DNA of 64,000 nucleotides from Pezicula radicicola (taxonomy: Eukaryota > Ascomycota > Leotiomycetes > Helotiales > Dermateaceae): contig PDUO01000018.1 of the NCBI GenBank assembly GCA_003008705.1, positions 460,630 to 524,629 on the forward strand, in the 5' to 3' direction. The stretch's first letter is position 1, and every line of letters starts with the position of its first letter. The translations under genes were made by a program, and so were the position numbers. Below, one piece after another: positions 1 through 12,996 of this stretch. The notes under the pieces are model-generated. The model saw only the letters and a list, made by a program, of their open reading frames with translations. It was not told the origin of the DNA and made no database searches.

Positions 1-1782
1 ACCCTCAAGATAAGCAAGCGGCAGCAGAGGGACGGTGGCTGCTTGATCTAAGCTGAGAGAGATTGCATCGGTAGATGAGCACTGGTTGAGCTTATGGCTG
101 GCGCATTATTGAAGAAGCAATTTATTCTATAAATATAATAACAATCAGGGCCGGTGATGTGTGTTATGCTCAGCTGTGTCGCGTTGCGCTTCGCTGGGCT
201 GCTTGGTGGTTAGCAGTAAGAGTAAGGTATCGTTCGAAGTTTACTAGGAGGGGTCGTCGTTGTAGTTGTTGATCCTTTGGGTAGCCTAACTCGAAAAGCT
301 CTGGTGCTCCCCCACCATTCCCATTGTGTATGTCCGAGGCGTAAAGGGAGGAGGGGCCTTTTTTTTTTTCAGGGGGGTTCCGGTTCTGGTAGTTCTCGGA
401 TAAGGTAATCAGCTTCAGGTTAAGGCTACTCAGCGGCACGTGACACTCAATCTCTCCAAGCGCCGAAGAATATGTCCTCCTTATTCTGACCACCGTTCCT
501 ACATCCACTTTGGCACATACAGTTCCCATCTGTATAGTGCATCACTGCTCCCCTACACCTACGGTGCCTCGGGTGCCCGCTCTCATCACTCACCACAGTC
601 CTGTTCCTCCTTCGTGACCCGATCCTGCATGCAACCTGTTTCTGTTGCTACCAGGATCCTGTCCTCTGTCATCACTTCATCGCCCATTCATCATCCCTTG
701 CAACCTCGATCTACTTGTCTTTTTTTTTAATTCTTTTTTTGCCTTTCTTTTCCTTCGTGCGTAGACTTTTTGATTGCAATGTGCGTAACGATAAGTCACG
801 GCGCACAGCCATCATGTACTGCACTGTACAGATGCCATGAGACAGCGGCAGCAGCCTATGATATTTCTTGCGGAGGTTGTTCCGGCCAAATGGTGATACC
901 GCCGGAACGCCTCTCTCTCTACCACAGCAGCAGACAAGCTGCAAGTTCTCGAGTGTGCAACACTGCCGTTATTATTATTATTATTATTATTATCATTGTG
1001 CTTCCTTTGCAATGCGCAGATTCAAAAGTCTAAGCATTATTTTCCTGCAGACCGTCCCCGAGAACTTGCGGAGTAGACAGTCAACACCCCACTACGCTTC
1101 CACTCCCGCTGCTCCCCATCCATAGGCCTTCATTGGCTGCCGCCAAGTGACGACAAACCATTAAAATAGGAAATCGTAGATCTACGATTGACACGGCGCC
1201 GCACGATTGCGAGCATGCATCTTTGGCCGTTGTAGCTGGCCGTCGCAAAGTCCCCTTGAATTATTTTCCTGTAGTTGATGCTGCAGATGCGAAAGCGGCG
1301 GAGAAAAAAAAAAGATGACCACTGACTGCTTTCTGTTCTTCTCTTGGAAATTCTGCTTGCCCTCGGCGACTATCCTCCGCATTGCAGCAAACCAGCCTAC
1401 TATAGCGGTATAGCTCCATCAACCACTTACCAAAGAGCACTAGGGCATCCATCACCAGCATGTGCATTTCCAGTTAAATAAGGTTTACGATGTAAGTATG
1501 TGCTTCTTTTTTGACAAGTTGAGGGGCTCTCCCTGGTCGTCTTCACATTGCCAAATCGCCGTCTCTCTTTTCGATTCGCAACTTTAACCCTTCTAGATCA
1601 CTTACTCTAGCTCCGTTACTAATAGAGTATGAACGCCTAGCAATACTACTGAAGCAGTGCTTCCCCATGCTCATCGCTGAGCGTCCCAGGGCATCCGAGC
1701 CACTCGAACGTTCCGCCATCTAACCTTCCATCCATTGCAGCACCGCATCAAATCATCGGCGACAGAGGTCACACCACTCGCG
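1..1782. other. Upstream region without a supported gene
   Basis: No ORF here has recognisable protein features. The stretch holds homopolymer runs near 361-370 and 721-728, a short ATT repeat near 970, and pyrimidine-rich sequence before the transcription factor gene. Part of it is probably the promoter and leader of the gene starting at 1783. A CAG at about 1738-1740 preceded by a CTAAC-like motif could be the 3' end of an intron in the leader, but this cannot be shown. Confidence 0.4.
969..992. repeat. (TTA)8 trinucleotide microsatellite
   Basis: About eight uninterrupted TTA units are visible. They lie in non-coding DNA about 0.8 kb upstream of the Zn2Cys6 gene. Confidence 0.9.
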
Positions 1783-4700
1783 ATGTCCGCGGAAAAGAAA
1801 GCTAAACGAGGACGCACTGGACACACTGGACGTTCCCGGCGTTCGGAAGAACATGATATGCCCTCCCACGAGGCTTCTTCTATCCAAGGTTTCGCTCCCA
1901 TCAATTTCACCACCCCGCAACCGGGTGCCTCCTCAAGACCCTCAGCTCACTCCTCTCGCTTGGAACAGGGGAATAGAGTTAACATCGAATCTGCGAGTAC
2001 TGGCGGACCCCTAGAGCGATCTCCTTCGACCTCAACGCTGGGCCCGCCTGGAAAGATTGCGATACCTGCAATCAGGAGAGAAACTGAATCTGCTGCTAAG
2101 AGACAGGAGAGAAAGACAAGAACTTCGCACGCTTGTGAGAATTGCCGTAAAGCCAAAGCAGGTTGCAGTGGAGAGCAGCCATGCTCGAGGTGTCGGAATG
2201 GACGACTACAATGCGTCTATGGGGATGGCAAGCGGGATAAAGAACGGAAGTAAGATATTACATCAACACTTGTATGCAATAGAGTATAACGAGTCATAGG
2301 AGAATTTCGAAGCTTAGCAGAGATACCGAAATACTCAGTCAACATGTGGCCGAAGTGAACGATGCTATCCGTCGCATACGCGACGACGACCAGTTATCCT
2401 CGGAGGATATGCGGGTAGCGCTTGATAGTGTTATGCGAATGGTAAGGAGACTCAATTACAAAGTGAAACTATACCTGACGTCTAATAGACTCCACGGCCC
2501 CTGTCACCTGATGACGGTGATGTATCCGCCTCCGGATTTGAGCGCGACGACGCACATAGCAATAATGAAGAATTCGATACGAATGCCGAAGCTGGTTCTA
2601 CAGGCTCTCTCGATGTTATTGAGATTGATGCCGACAAAGATGACACTAGGGCGACGGGACATATGGGCAAATCATCCTCTGTTGCATGGGCCAAACGGAC
2701 AGCTATGGAATTGAGCGCTAATGATAGTTTGCTTGGTAGGAAAGAGGCTGGACACACCATCGCTTCCTATCACACTGAAGATGCCGACGTAGAGAAGGTA
2801 GATACTAGCGGGACTAACCCTTACGAGTGGCCAGACATCCGCGTATCTGATTGTCTTATTGATATATACTTTGAGCATGTCCATCCTGTATTTCCTGTAC
2901 TGGATAAGGCCTTATTCCTGGAAGAGTATAATACCTTCCCAAGGAGCTCAGCCGATCTCTCTCGTGGCCAGAAGATTTGGTTAGGCTCTCTCAATACAGT
3001 ATGGGGCATCAGTGCAGTCTACGCAAGTCTTGCCAAGAGGAAGGACTATCAGGGTCCCGAGCACGAGCATCTCTTCTTTGTTGAAAGAGCAAAAATGCTT
3101 AGCAAGGAAACTGAGGTATTATATGAGGATGCACGAATTGTTACTGTATTGTCACTGGCGCTGCTTTGTCTTTACTACATAGGTACCAATAGGCTGAACA
3201 GGTCTGTATCGTCCTCCTCTCGCATTCGAAAAGTATTCGCTTGTTAATAGTTCCTTCAGGGCATGGACTGTGTGTGGATTGGCCATACGGCATGCACTAA
3301 CCTTAGGACTGCATGTACGGCAAATTGCAAAGGAAATATCAGATGTCGAAAAAGAACATCGCGTTCGGTTGTGGTGGTCACTATACACACTAGAGTGTTC
3401 ACTAAATGAACTCACAGGGCGCCCAAGCTGCATTTCGGATCGCGATATCAGTACACCGCTACCGGTTAATGTTGACGAGCAGGATCTCCATAAGCAGCAG
3501 TCGTTGTATAGCAGACCCGAGCAGATCAATGGAGGGGGTGAAGAGGGTAACTTTGCGGGTCATCGGAGCACATCAGATACAAGGTCAGCTTCATTTTCTG
3601 GGAGTCAGCCCAGTGCTTCTGCCTCCAAACGATCATATTTGTCGTTGACGGAGATTATTTCAAGTGAAAAGAAAGTAGGTCCATACATATTAGTCGACAG
3701 ACCTCGTCCAGGAGAAACCCTGCCATTGACCTATGTTTTCCCCGTCCTTGCGCTCCCTATTACATCGTCCACCTATTTCATCTACCGTACTCAACTCGCC
3801 ATCGTTTCGCATGAAATTGTGACCCAACTCTATTCTGCTGCGACCATCAAGACAAAATGGAGCGATGTTCAGGAAACTATCCGCCGGATAGACTATCGAT
3901 TGCTCGCTTGGCGTGAGGATCTCCCTAAAGAATTCGACATAAGCTTCGACACCACCCCCGAACCCAATTGGGCTGATCCGTACCTTCCCGCCCGCACAGG
4001 ACTAGCCATGCTTTTTAACTCCTCCCGCATGATTCTTTTCAGACCATGCCTCTGCCGCTTTGAAGGCCGCCTCGCCAGACAATCATCTAAAAGTAAAGAC
4101 TTCAATCAAGATGCCGTGATGACATGCATCCGATCAGCAAGGAAGATGATCGCGCTTATGCGCTGGTCTGCTGATAGCGCCGAGAAGCTGTATGCCATTA
4201 ATCCGTGGTGGACTACTCTTCACTACCTCTGCGAAGCCCTTTCCGTCCTCATGCTAGAGTTGGCTTTCCAAGCACAACATCTTCCAGATGAAGCAAGCCA
4301 CATATTCCAAGATGCCAAGGAGGGAATAAAATGGCTTAGCATGATGTCCGACCAATCTGTCTCAGCTCGAAAAGCATGGGAAATTTACGACTCGCTAATC
4401 CGCCTTGTCGCAACCACAATCAACTTCTCCACGGATGATATGCTCAACGAAGCCCCAGTACCCTTGGGGTACAACTCGCGTCGCTTCAGTAACGCTGCAG
4501 CAGCTAGCCACCTGACTGCGAGTGACCAACAACTAACCTCGGTCAATCTGCAACAGTACTCGGGAACCCAGGTCGCTCAGCTTCACACAGCTGCAACGGC
4601 AGCTTGGGCAACGGGAACTCAGGACCCAATGCTTCATGACATAGAGCCATTTCCTTCGCATACACGTCGGCCACCTTATGAAATGGTCCCCAATCCGCTT

Positions 4701-5156
4701 GACCCCACAACTGCCCTCCATCATTTCTCTACATTCTCCCTTCCACACGGTCATTACGATGAACCATGGCAGCAATACTTTGTATCGGACTTTGCAACGA
4801 CTGAAACAAGCAATGGAGATATGGACGACGTGTCCATGACCGGCATAAGCGAGCAGCATTCTTACTTTGGGCAGCTCGGCTTTCAGGTTCCGAGTGGTTT
4901 TTCTGGGCAGCTGGAAAGAGGGTATGGAAACATACCCAACACTACAGATGGTGGTGCTATGTACGATCCTCCAAATGCCTATGGGCCTTCAGCTACCTAC
5001 CATGATTCCCGGGGCCAGAGGTCAAGACGTGGCAGTCAATTGGGAGAGGGTCAAGGTGGTGGAGCAGTGGGCGGTGATAGCGCGGGGGGGATAGGCCTGG
5101 TTTCGAGCCCCTTCAGTTTCGGGAGTATTAACAAGAAATCAAAAGAGTTTACTTGA
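1783..5156 (+). CDS. Zn2Cys6 transcription factor with fungal-specific regulatory domain
   Basis: Proposed exons are 1783-2249, 2300-2441, 2489-3201 and 3260-5156, giving 1072 residues. The three introns (50, 47 and 58 bp) have GT...AG ends and restore one continuous frame. Residues about 118-145 form a Zn2Cys6 binuclear cluster with C-x2-C-x6-C-x5-C-x2-C-x6-C spacing, followed by a basic linker and a short helix likely to act as a dimerising coiled coil. From about residue 325 the protein matches the middle homology region of fungal activators (IYFEHVHPVFPVLD, then NRAWTVCGLAIRHALTLGL and RLWWSLYTLE). The C-terminal part is low complexity, rich in Gly, Ser and His. It should be a nuclear DNA-binding regulator; its targets cannot be inferred. 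The start is the first ATG in frame; the open frame extends 16 codons further upstream without an ATG. The gene converges with the acetyl-CoA transporter gene on the other strand. Confidence 0.9.
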
Positions 5157-5774
5157 TGGCAATTATAGAGTCCACATTTTGAGAGTGGGGCGATGTTACT
5201 TGTGAGGAAAGCACCATTGCGTCGAAGCATTATAGATCTCATCTGGGTTTGTGGTACACAATTGTACGAGCCACATAGTCAGCCATTGGCCTCGCTGAGG
5301 GTTGCATTTGGACATCGGCGTCGGGGGAATACAAAAAGTCTTATCAGGCTATAGATCATTAAGTCAGGCGAATATAGATGGGCTGGTGAGGTTAAATTTT
5401 AAGCGTTTGACGTACCTAAATCTGAGCTATTGACTACTGATAAGTACCTTCGTTGGTTAAGTCGGTTTACACTAGAAGTGTTCGGACAGCTTCTTTGGCA
5501 AGTCACTGAGTGTTAATGTAAGTGTATTTTATTAAGTTGTGTCCGAATGCATAGTGACAGCATTTAAGCGACGTCTTATCAGCACTTTTAAGGAGGCGTA
5601 CAATACGGTCCAGCCGAGTCCTATGGGACTCTCACATACCTGAAGAGTTTTAGATGCTCATGCATATATAAGGAGAACAATTTACAAACGTGAAATCTCT
5701 TTATATATTCTCTGCTATTCTACATGCGAGTTTTTCAACTCTTTACTTTCCTACTTTAAACTTTCACTTTCTTA
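5157..5774. other. Convergent intergenic region
   Basis: This is the tail-to-tail spacer between the Zn2Cys6 gene and the acetyl-CoA transporter gene. It should hold both 3' UTRs. A TATATAAGG motif at about 5664, followed by a pyrimidine-rich stretch, resembles a plus-strand promoter, but only a very short ORF follows, so no gene is called. Confidence 0.4.
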
Positions 5775-7792
5775 TCAGCTACTGCCTTCAGAAATACGCC
5801 ATGCTCTCAGTGGCAAGGCTTGCAGCTTCAAAGCTGCTGGTTTAATGTAGCCCCAAAACGTGACTATACCGATTATCACGCATATAATGTTCATCACATA
5901 ATAACCGTCAGTCTCGATATCGCAAACGCCGCCTCCTTGTATACATCTGTCTTTCTCGCCGGCTGCTGCGCAGGAGAAGGATTCCGTTACAAGAGGGCCG
6001 AGAAGTTTTGCGGGAAGTTTGTAATCAGCGGCGGGTGGGAGACAGGTTGCTACTGTGAAGGCATCGACCATCTTCAGGACGAAGAAACGGGGGAAGGTAC
6101 CACCAAGGTTAGAGACGCTGTTTTTACTTAGTTTGGATACAAAGTAGGGAAATGAAGGGGTACCTACGTAGCTAGGAGCGTCATGTAAGTGCCACCAATA
6201 ACGGGATCCGCGATTCGAGCGTGGAAAGCCGATATGGCGACAAACATGACAGTGCTGGTGAAGGTTGAGAAAATATGCTCCGCGATAACGACGAGCAGAT
6301 ACCAGGTGTCAACACCGTTGGCAGGGAAAATAATGACTGTAATTTGGGCGATGACGGCGGCGATCAAGCGTCCTACGAAACCCCAGCACCATAGCCTCAT
6401 GGGAGTGTATGTAGTGGACCATTTCCCGGCATAATATCCGAGACCTATTTCGAACGGAAAGTCGATCAGAACTGTAAGAGCCAGATCTTCCTGGCTGAAT
6501 CCCTTGTCGATCAGCTTTAAATTTGTAATGGCATCATTGGCCTGGAAGCCAATTTTGGCGATGAGATGTATAATGACAATTGTCTGGATGTTCTTGAGCT
6601 TGAGCACTCCCCACATAACTTTATAAACATCGTAGATGCCGTCCTCATTCTTTGTCTTTTCTTCGCGCTTCAGGGCCGCAAGGCCAAGAGTGACGATGAT
6701 GTAGACCCAGCCCCAGAATGTAAGATAGCCTCCTAGTGTCATGACCCCCTCGTCCAAAGGAATCTTGCGGAACCACTTATTAGCGAAGTCAGGGGAGTTG
6801 AAAGCTAAGAAGACGGTATAGGACATAAACTGGCCGGCAGTCAACCCAACTGTCTGCGCTGTTGATGCATACGAGATGTTTCCTGGAGTCAAGAGAGTCA
6901 AAGCCCAGCCGTCCACAGCAATATCTTGTGTTGCACACATGAAAACTAAAAAGAACCACCATCCCGTAAAGCTCCAGATTCCTGCTCCTTCATTCGCACC
7001 AGCGTCCACCATCATTTGCTTAATTTTTGAACCAAGATATATCATGCCAAACCCCGAGAGCATCTGAATTGGCATTATCCAACTCTTTCTGCGTCCAACC
7101 TTGGGACTCCATACGGCGTCGACAATGGGACTCCAAAGGAGCTTCAACGAGTACGGGTAGGAAGCCAAACTGAATACACCGAGCGCACCGTAGGACATGT
7201 GTGGCTTCAGAAGAAAAGGAACCGATCCTGTTGCCAAGCCCATGGGGACACCTTGTAGAAAATATAAAAGCACCAAAAGTCCAAAATTTCTCTGGTCTTG
7301 CTTCGGTAACTGGAAAAACCCATGGTTATTGATTGTAGGCGTTCGAGGTACGTGGTCGTCTAAGGAAAAGGATTCGCGTGCCATAAGATTCTGGGTAGGA
7401 GATTCGAGAGAGGCGTTCTTGCGCCGGTATTCCACACTGTTATTCATTTTGCCGTTCGAATGACCGTTTTCTCCCCCAGCCTTGGAGGAGGAGCCGTTTG
7501 GCTCCTGTGTCTTGCGACGAGATTTGGCCCCCATAGAGGAGGGATCGTCGGCTTCGGAATCCGAATCCTCCTCACCAAGAAGATGCTTCGAGTCTTCTGG
7601 AATGGTGTTGAGGGAAGGGGTGCCTTTCTTAGAGTTCGATCGTGTATGGCGCTTTGTAGCTGTGTGTGACAAATCGTCTAGTTCTTGCGCGTGTGGATGC
7701 TGCGAATCGTGGTGTAAAGGAAGAAGAGTGCTATGCGGAGCTTCTCCAGAAGAATGTAAATGAGAAAGAGAGTCACCTAAGGGAGTAGGCAT
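5775..7792 (-). CDS. Acetyl-CoA transporter (SLC33A1/Acatn family)
   Basis: The exons on the minus strand are 7792-6168 and 6117-5775. The 50-bp intron (GTAGGT...CAG, with an ACTAAG-like branch site) joins them to 655 residues. About 170 hydrophilic N-terminal residues precede a multi-pass membrane domain beginning FGLLVLLYFLQGVPMGLATG, which is typical of the Acatn family. Other family landmarks are SLKLLWSPIVDAVWSPKVGRRKSW, here given only as the core SPIVDAVWS and GRRKSW, and the spliced junction TLLATVSNLGGTFPRFFVLK. The family moves acetyl-CoA into the ER/Golgi lumen for acetylation of luminal substrates. The human protein is about 550 residues; the extra length here is the polar N-terminus. 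The gene is divergent from the CENP-O gene with 473 bp between start codons. Confidence 0.93.
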
Positions 7793-8265
7793 ACATGTGG
7801 TGGTGATCTTTAGAGGACTCGCTGGCCTCTAAAGTTCCTTTAGGTCGGAAGGGATTCTACTGGCAAGTCGCCGGCGCGAGATTCAGGCACCAGGAGGCAA
7901 GCGAACGTGTCCTTAAGATACAAGCAACAATGTCAAAGATGAAGAATTCTGACAGAACTGGGACTTGGCTGAGAGGAGAAAAAGTACAGTACGGTACGGT
8001 AAAAAAAAATACAGACCAGATCAGATCAGATCAGTACAGATCAACACCGATCATAAATACATTATTGCATGAAATTATGATTGAGCTGCTCAAGAAAATG
8101 GCGACTCTTGTCCTGTTTCAGCTCCCCCCACAAGTGATCTAAGATAAGCGGCGCGTCGTCTCGCGTTGTTGACTTCCAAGCATCGGAGCGCAATAATCAA
8201 CAGCTTCATCTCTGTATCATCAATTAAGGGATCTTCGATATCACTTAATTCATACATTAGGAAAT
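7793..8265. promoter_or_regulatory. Bidirectional promoter region with GATCA repeats
   Basis: This 473-bp spacer separates the divergent start codons of the acetyl-CoA transporter and CENP-O genes and must contain both promoters. It carries a run of GATCA units around 8014-8052, preceded by two overlapping TACGGT motifs and an A9 tract around 7989-8008. No experimentally known binding site is recognised. Confidence 0.5.
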
Positions 8266-9238
8266 ATGATACCAGATGATAGCGCTCCGCTGGATGCGAC
8301 CTCGATACAACTCGATCACGAAATCTCAGACATCCAGGCGCAAAGTCAGTAAAACTCCCAATACGACTCCTACCTGCACATACTAACATGGCGCAGTATC
8401 ATCACTAAAGGCCCAACGGAGTCTGCAAGTGACAAACATCCTTTCCTCTCGAACATCACAATCCATTCTCAACCGTCTCCGAGCCTCCGACACCTCGTCC
8501 AAAACCAAAACTCTTACAGCACTGCCCGCCGAGGCCAATCCTCTAGAAGCCACTCTCTTGTTAAATGCGACCAAGCAAGCAGCCCGCAACCAAGAATGCC
8601 TCTACCGGTATGGGGCGGGTATCACATCCTTTAAAGTCCATGACCCAGACCCGAATGCTGTAGACAATGGGAATATTCTAGGACTGCGCATCGATGTTGG
8701 TAGTACTGGGAAATTCATTCGGCCTTACTATATCATGCTCAATAAACCGTACCCCTCGTCGAAACTCCTACGTGTCCATCGGCATACAGTACCTCCCTGC
8801 ATACCGCTCTCGGCCCTCGCAGCAAGATATTTACCAGCCCCAATGATCTCGGGATCCGAGGTAGTGAAAGCGAAGAAGCAAGACCTGTCGCGGTTTGCTC
8901 GAAGCCTAAGGAACGAAGTGGTAGCATATCATAATCGCATGACTTCAATTAAGCGACTAAGGAAGGAGTTCAAGTTAGATGAGAAGCTGTCAAGTAAAGG
9001 CAAGGAGAGGGAGAGGGTCATTGTGGATATCTGCGCGGCAGATGCGGAGATCAAGCAAGTCAAGATCGACTGGGTCGATGGTAGGGTTGGGCGGTGCTTA
9101 GTGGATGATAAAGGCAAGTTGCTAAAGTGTGTTATACTTGGGGAGGATGGACGGGATAGAGAAACTGAGAGAAGAATTATGGGTGGGGATCAGAGGATGG
9201 AGGGTATTGGGGAGAGGTTAATGGAGGGGATCTATTGA
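8266..9238 (+). CDS. Kinetochore protein CENP-O / Mcm21
   Basis: The exons are 8266-8344 and 8397-9238; a 52-bp intron with a CTAAC branch site lies between them, giving 306 residues. The spliced N-terminus (LDHEISDIQAQISSLKAQRS) is the short coiled coil that usually opens CENP-O/Mcm21 proteins. It is followed by the globular part with YRYGAGITSFKVHD, LGLRIDVG, PYYIMLNKP and LPAPMISGSEVVKAKKQDLS, then RFARSLRNEVVAYHNR. Mcm21 is a subunit of the COMA complex in the inner kinetochore, binding Ctf19/CENP-P. The C-terminal region is basic and charged. The family diverges quickly, so identity rests on the order of these segments rather than on a single invariant motif. The reading frame without the intron would lose the N-terminal coiled coil, which supports the splice model. 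Confidence 0.85.
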
Positions 9239-11193
9239 GGAAGTAATATGAGGGATTATTTGAGCTTGTGAAGAGATGTCTGGAGTTATTGTTGCTAGAT
9301 ACCCACTTTTTTGATGAAGAAAATATTATAATGTTCACCCAGGCCCCTAGTGGAGCAAGATCTGTAAGAATGAGTTTCTATGCCATGATTATAAGAACAA
9401 AATTATTCTGATGGAAGCAACTCAGATTTACCTTTTTCATCAACTTGCCAAGAATCCAGGCTGCAATTGAATTGCCGCAGGGATGGGTAGTCCCACTTCC
9501 TTCACCACCATCTGTCTGGTTTCTGGAAGTTGGGAAGTTGAACTTAAAAGTAAAGTTAGATTACTCGTTGGCTACCACGTGATAATATTCCGACCAAGTT
9601 CTAGCATTTAAATTTGATTTCTTTCGCCAATCCTAGGCTAGGGGGGTTGGTTTGGGCAAGACCATCATCACAATGGCAAGGCGATTATTCATAAGTGAGG
9701 GGGGTCGGAATATATAAATCTATAATAACTTTGTTTAACTTATATCTTGGCCCGCACCTAATTAAAAAGTTCTACTTTCTTACTCTAATTAATATAAGGA
9801 TAAGGCCTCTATTTTTCTCTTATTTTTTTTAGCTGCTATAGTTCCTATATTATATTAAAATAACCGCCCTGCTATTGTGATCGTCTTGCCTAAACTAATT
9901 CAAACCTTGGAACATCACGTGGCCGCTAACGAGTTAGTGATCACCCTGATTTTCGGACTTCTGCAAATCAAAATTTCTGGAAAACACGAATGCAGAAAGT
10001 CCCAAGGAGAAGACAGCTGAAGCTAGTGCTTCAAAGAGATGGAAAGGTACGTGACCACGTCGAGGGGAAGACAAGACAGATCTATAGCAATCGATAACTT
10101 CTTTATTGGCAGTCAAAATGTTTACTTTTTAGCTATGCGGTTGTCGACATCATATCTTTTGTTGCTATGTCTTTTGTTTCTTTACGTCTAGGACTTGTGA
10201 GCAACAGAGCGTTTGGTTGCGAATAATAACATTGTACACTTAGTGCCAGCCATACGTCAGTGCTCGTAACAATGTCGAACAGGAGCAGTCAATGCTTAGT
10301 TATCATCGCCTTAGGATCTGACTATCGGACTATTTCCCTTCATGCTGCCTTTACAGGCGGCTTCTTTTAGGTGGCTCATTGCCGGCATTCGTTGTTTGAC
10401 TAGACCTGGGAAAGTCATGCATAATATTCTAGCTATGTTATTCTAGACGGAGATAATGTCTTTAGCGACAGTCTTTAGGCGCATTGCTTCTTTAGTGCTG
10501 TTCGACCTGCAGCTTCTGCTCAAAACACTTAGCTCAGGTGAGTTAAATTATGCAAGTCAAGTAATATGGAAAGGAGCTTTACCAACATGTTTGATTTTTT
10601 CAAAAGCCTCAAGCTTTGAACAGTCAATATTTCTAAAGGGGGGTGGGGGATTAGTAAACATTTATCAACGCCCGTCTCTAGTATTTGAAATTGCGAACTG
10701 GTATTCATGCTTATAACTTTGCTTCATCACTTTGCAGAGAAGATCTTTAATTGTTCGATTGACATCGCAATTACCGAACTTCCAATGCTAGCATTCTTAC
10801 AGGGACTTCAAAGATGGGGCAACGTTATCTTCACCACGCCCACTTTCATAAGACTTCCCATCTCCTGCAGTATCTCTCCACAAAATTCCATCTAGGTGCC
10901 TTCCGCTATTATACCGAATCCACTGTGTCCAGGAAGAACGGATGTACCTGCTTTTGCGCCAGGCTAAAGAGAGAAACTGCACCGTGGGACGCAGTTTTTC
11001 CAGCTATCGGTCATCGCCTCGATCCGATAGAATAGAAAATTACCATTGACTTGTTTATCTTTTGGCTTCGATTCTTTAGCCAGAGATCAGGGAAGCAGAT
11101 AACATAATTCCCTGGGAAGGACCTTGACACATACCGGTAGCCAATAGTTACAGCGCCAGTAGCTCTAGTGGGTAAAAGCGTCTTTCGAAAATC
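9239..11193. other. Gene-free intergenic region
   Basis: No ORF with recognisable protein character is seen on either strand. The part around 9700-9900 is AT-rich and repetitive in appearance. The right end becomes the promoter of the nucleoside-hydrolase-like gene. Confidence 0.5.
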
Positions 11194-11199
11194 TATAAA
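11194..11199 (+). promoter_or_regulatory. TATA box of the nucleoside-hydrolase-like gene
   Basis: TATAAA lies 69 bp upstream of the start codon at 11268 and is followed by a strongly pyrimidine-rich leader, the usual arrangement for a highly expressed fungal gene. Confidence 0.6.
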
Positions 11200-11267
11200 G
11201 TTTCCTTTTGTTCCACTATCCTCTCTGTCTCTCTACCTCACTGCCACTTACTTTCTTCACCGTCGTC

Positions 11268-12580
11268 ATGAAACTTCTTCAATACGTATCGCCTTTGCTG
11301 GCAGTTGCGTCCGTTGCTACAGCTTTCCCTGCTTCAAAGCATAGAGCACCACGGAATGATAAGAAGTATATAATTCTAGATAACGACTGGTCTTCAGCGG
11401 GATTCATTCCCTTCCTGATTGCTCTAGATGCGGGATATGAAGTATTGGGCCTCGCATCAAGTTAGCCAGTTTCTTTTACGGGAAAAGGGACATCGCTAAC
11501 GGACTCGTCAGATACCGCAAATAGCTGGCAGTACCAACTTGCTTTGCATGCTATTGCAACTCTGGAAATTGGAAATCTCAGCAGCTGTATTCCAGTAGTT
11601 CCAGGGTCGACTTACCCACTCCTGAACACGCCTGCTAAGTTTCAAGCCTGGGAAGCTGCCCATGGTGACCTCTCTTGGCAGGGAGCCTTCGCTCCTTACA
11701 ATGCTACCGCCGAGGCACTCGGATCTGACCCTACATCCGGTACTGACCCATACCGTGTCGTTGAAGGAGCTTTCGTCGAAGGCTTTCCTTCAACTGCTCT
11801 GGTTCAGGGATTGGATGACAGTCAGAGTGCTGCCGCCTTTATGATCGAGATGGTCCATAAATATCCAGGCCAAGTTTCCATCTGTAAGTTGTAGCTACTT
11901 CCCAAGGTTGATTCATTCTAATGGCTTGCAGATTCCGGAGGAGCATTAACAAACATCGCCCTAGCCGTGCGAGCAGACGACAAATTTGCATCCCTCGCAA
12001 AGGAACTCGTACTTATGGGTGGATATATCGATGTGAATTTGTTGCAAGTCTCTGGCAGCGTAAACCAAAACGACATCAATTCCGATATCAACCTGATGAT
12101 CGACCCTGAAGCTGCAAAGATCGCATTCACCGCCGACTTCCCAGCTATTACTTTTGCAGGAAATGTCGCCAATCAAGTTCTATCAACTCAAGACTTCCTA
12201 GACGAGGTGTATGAAGTTAAGAACCCCTACTCAGAGTTGATGTACAATCACTATGGTACTAGCACTCCGTTCTGGGATGAGACAGCTGCAGCTATTTTAG
12301 TTGATCCTTCCATCATCACCAACTCTAGTACTTGTAAGTTTTCACTGCACTTTTTATGTAGAATTCCAAGTGCTAACCCGTTTTAGTCTACGTTGATGTT
12401 GACACTTCCTACGGCTCTCCATCATATGGTAACATCCATGCTTACCAGGCGGCTCTTATGCCTCCTGGACTCAGAAATATTACCTATGTATACTCGATTG
12501 ATGCGGATAAGTTGCATTCCATGATTAAGAGGTCAGTGCAGTATCCTCGCAACTGCTCAACAATGGGAATGGCTTTGTAA
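11268..12580 (+). CDS. Secreted nucleoside-hydrolase-like protein
   Basis: Four exons (11268-11460, 11512-11883, 11932-12333, 12387-12580) give 386 residues; all three introns are 48-53 bp with GT...AG ends. A signal peptide (MKLLQYVSPLLAVASVATAF) opens the protein. The inosine-uridine nucleoside hydrolase fold is shown by YIILDNDW at the N-terminus, SGGALTNIALAVR, ELVLMGGYID, and NQNDINSDINLMIDPEAAKI. The family hydrolyses the N-glycosidic bond of ribonucleosides using Ca2+. The usual DTDxGxDD calcium motif is here DNDWSSAG, so the last two aspartates are absent, and activity on nucleosides is uncertain. Several N-x-S/T sites fit secretion. A related fungal secreted subfamily with this changed motif may exist; that is from general memory and not verified here. 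Confidence 0.87.
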
Positions 12581-12996
12581 CTTAATTATATGGGATAAAT
12601 TTTTTTAATAATAATACTTGTTCTATTTCTGGTTTTGGAAGTGAGCATAAGGTTTATTAGAACTTATTATGGTAAGCGCCGTTCCTAAATATTGAAATTG
12701 ACTTCACGCAGGAATTGGAGATTAGAATATTATGGCATACTTACCTACAACTAGAATAGATTGTTGTCTCATGATATTCAGACTAAGCTCTTCTGAGCTA
12801 ACCTGTGGCGAGTCTTTTTAAGTCTCGATTCACTGCACTAATTGACGTCATGAGAATAATAATCAGCACTACATATTCAACTCCTTCATGTATCGTTCCA
12901 TTATTATGTTATTATAGTTCTCATACCGAAACACTGCTATCACCTATACTTTCAAAGATATCTTAACTTCCCCCCTCCCCCCCTTTGCTATATACA
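12581..12996. other. Short AT-rich intergenic region with promoter
   Basis: This 416-bp spacer lies between two genes on the same strand. A TATA-like TATATACA lies immediately before the WW gene start, and a C-rich tract (12970-12983) precedes it. Confidence 0.4.
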
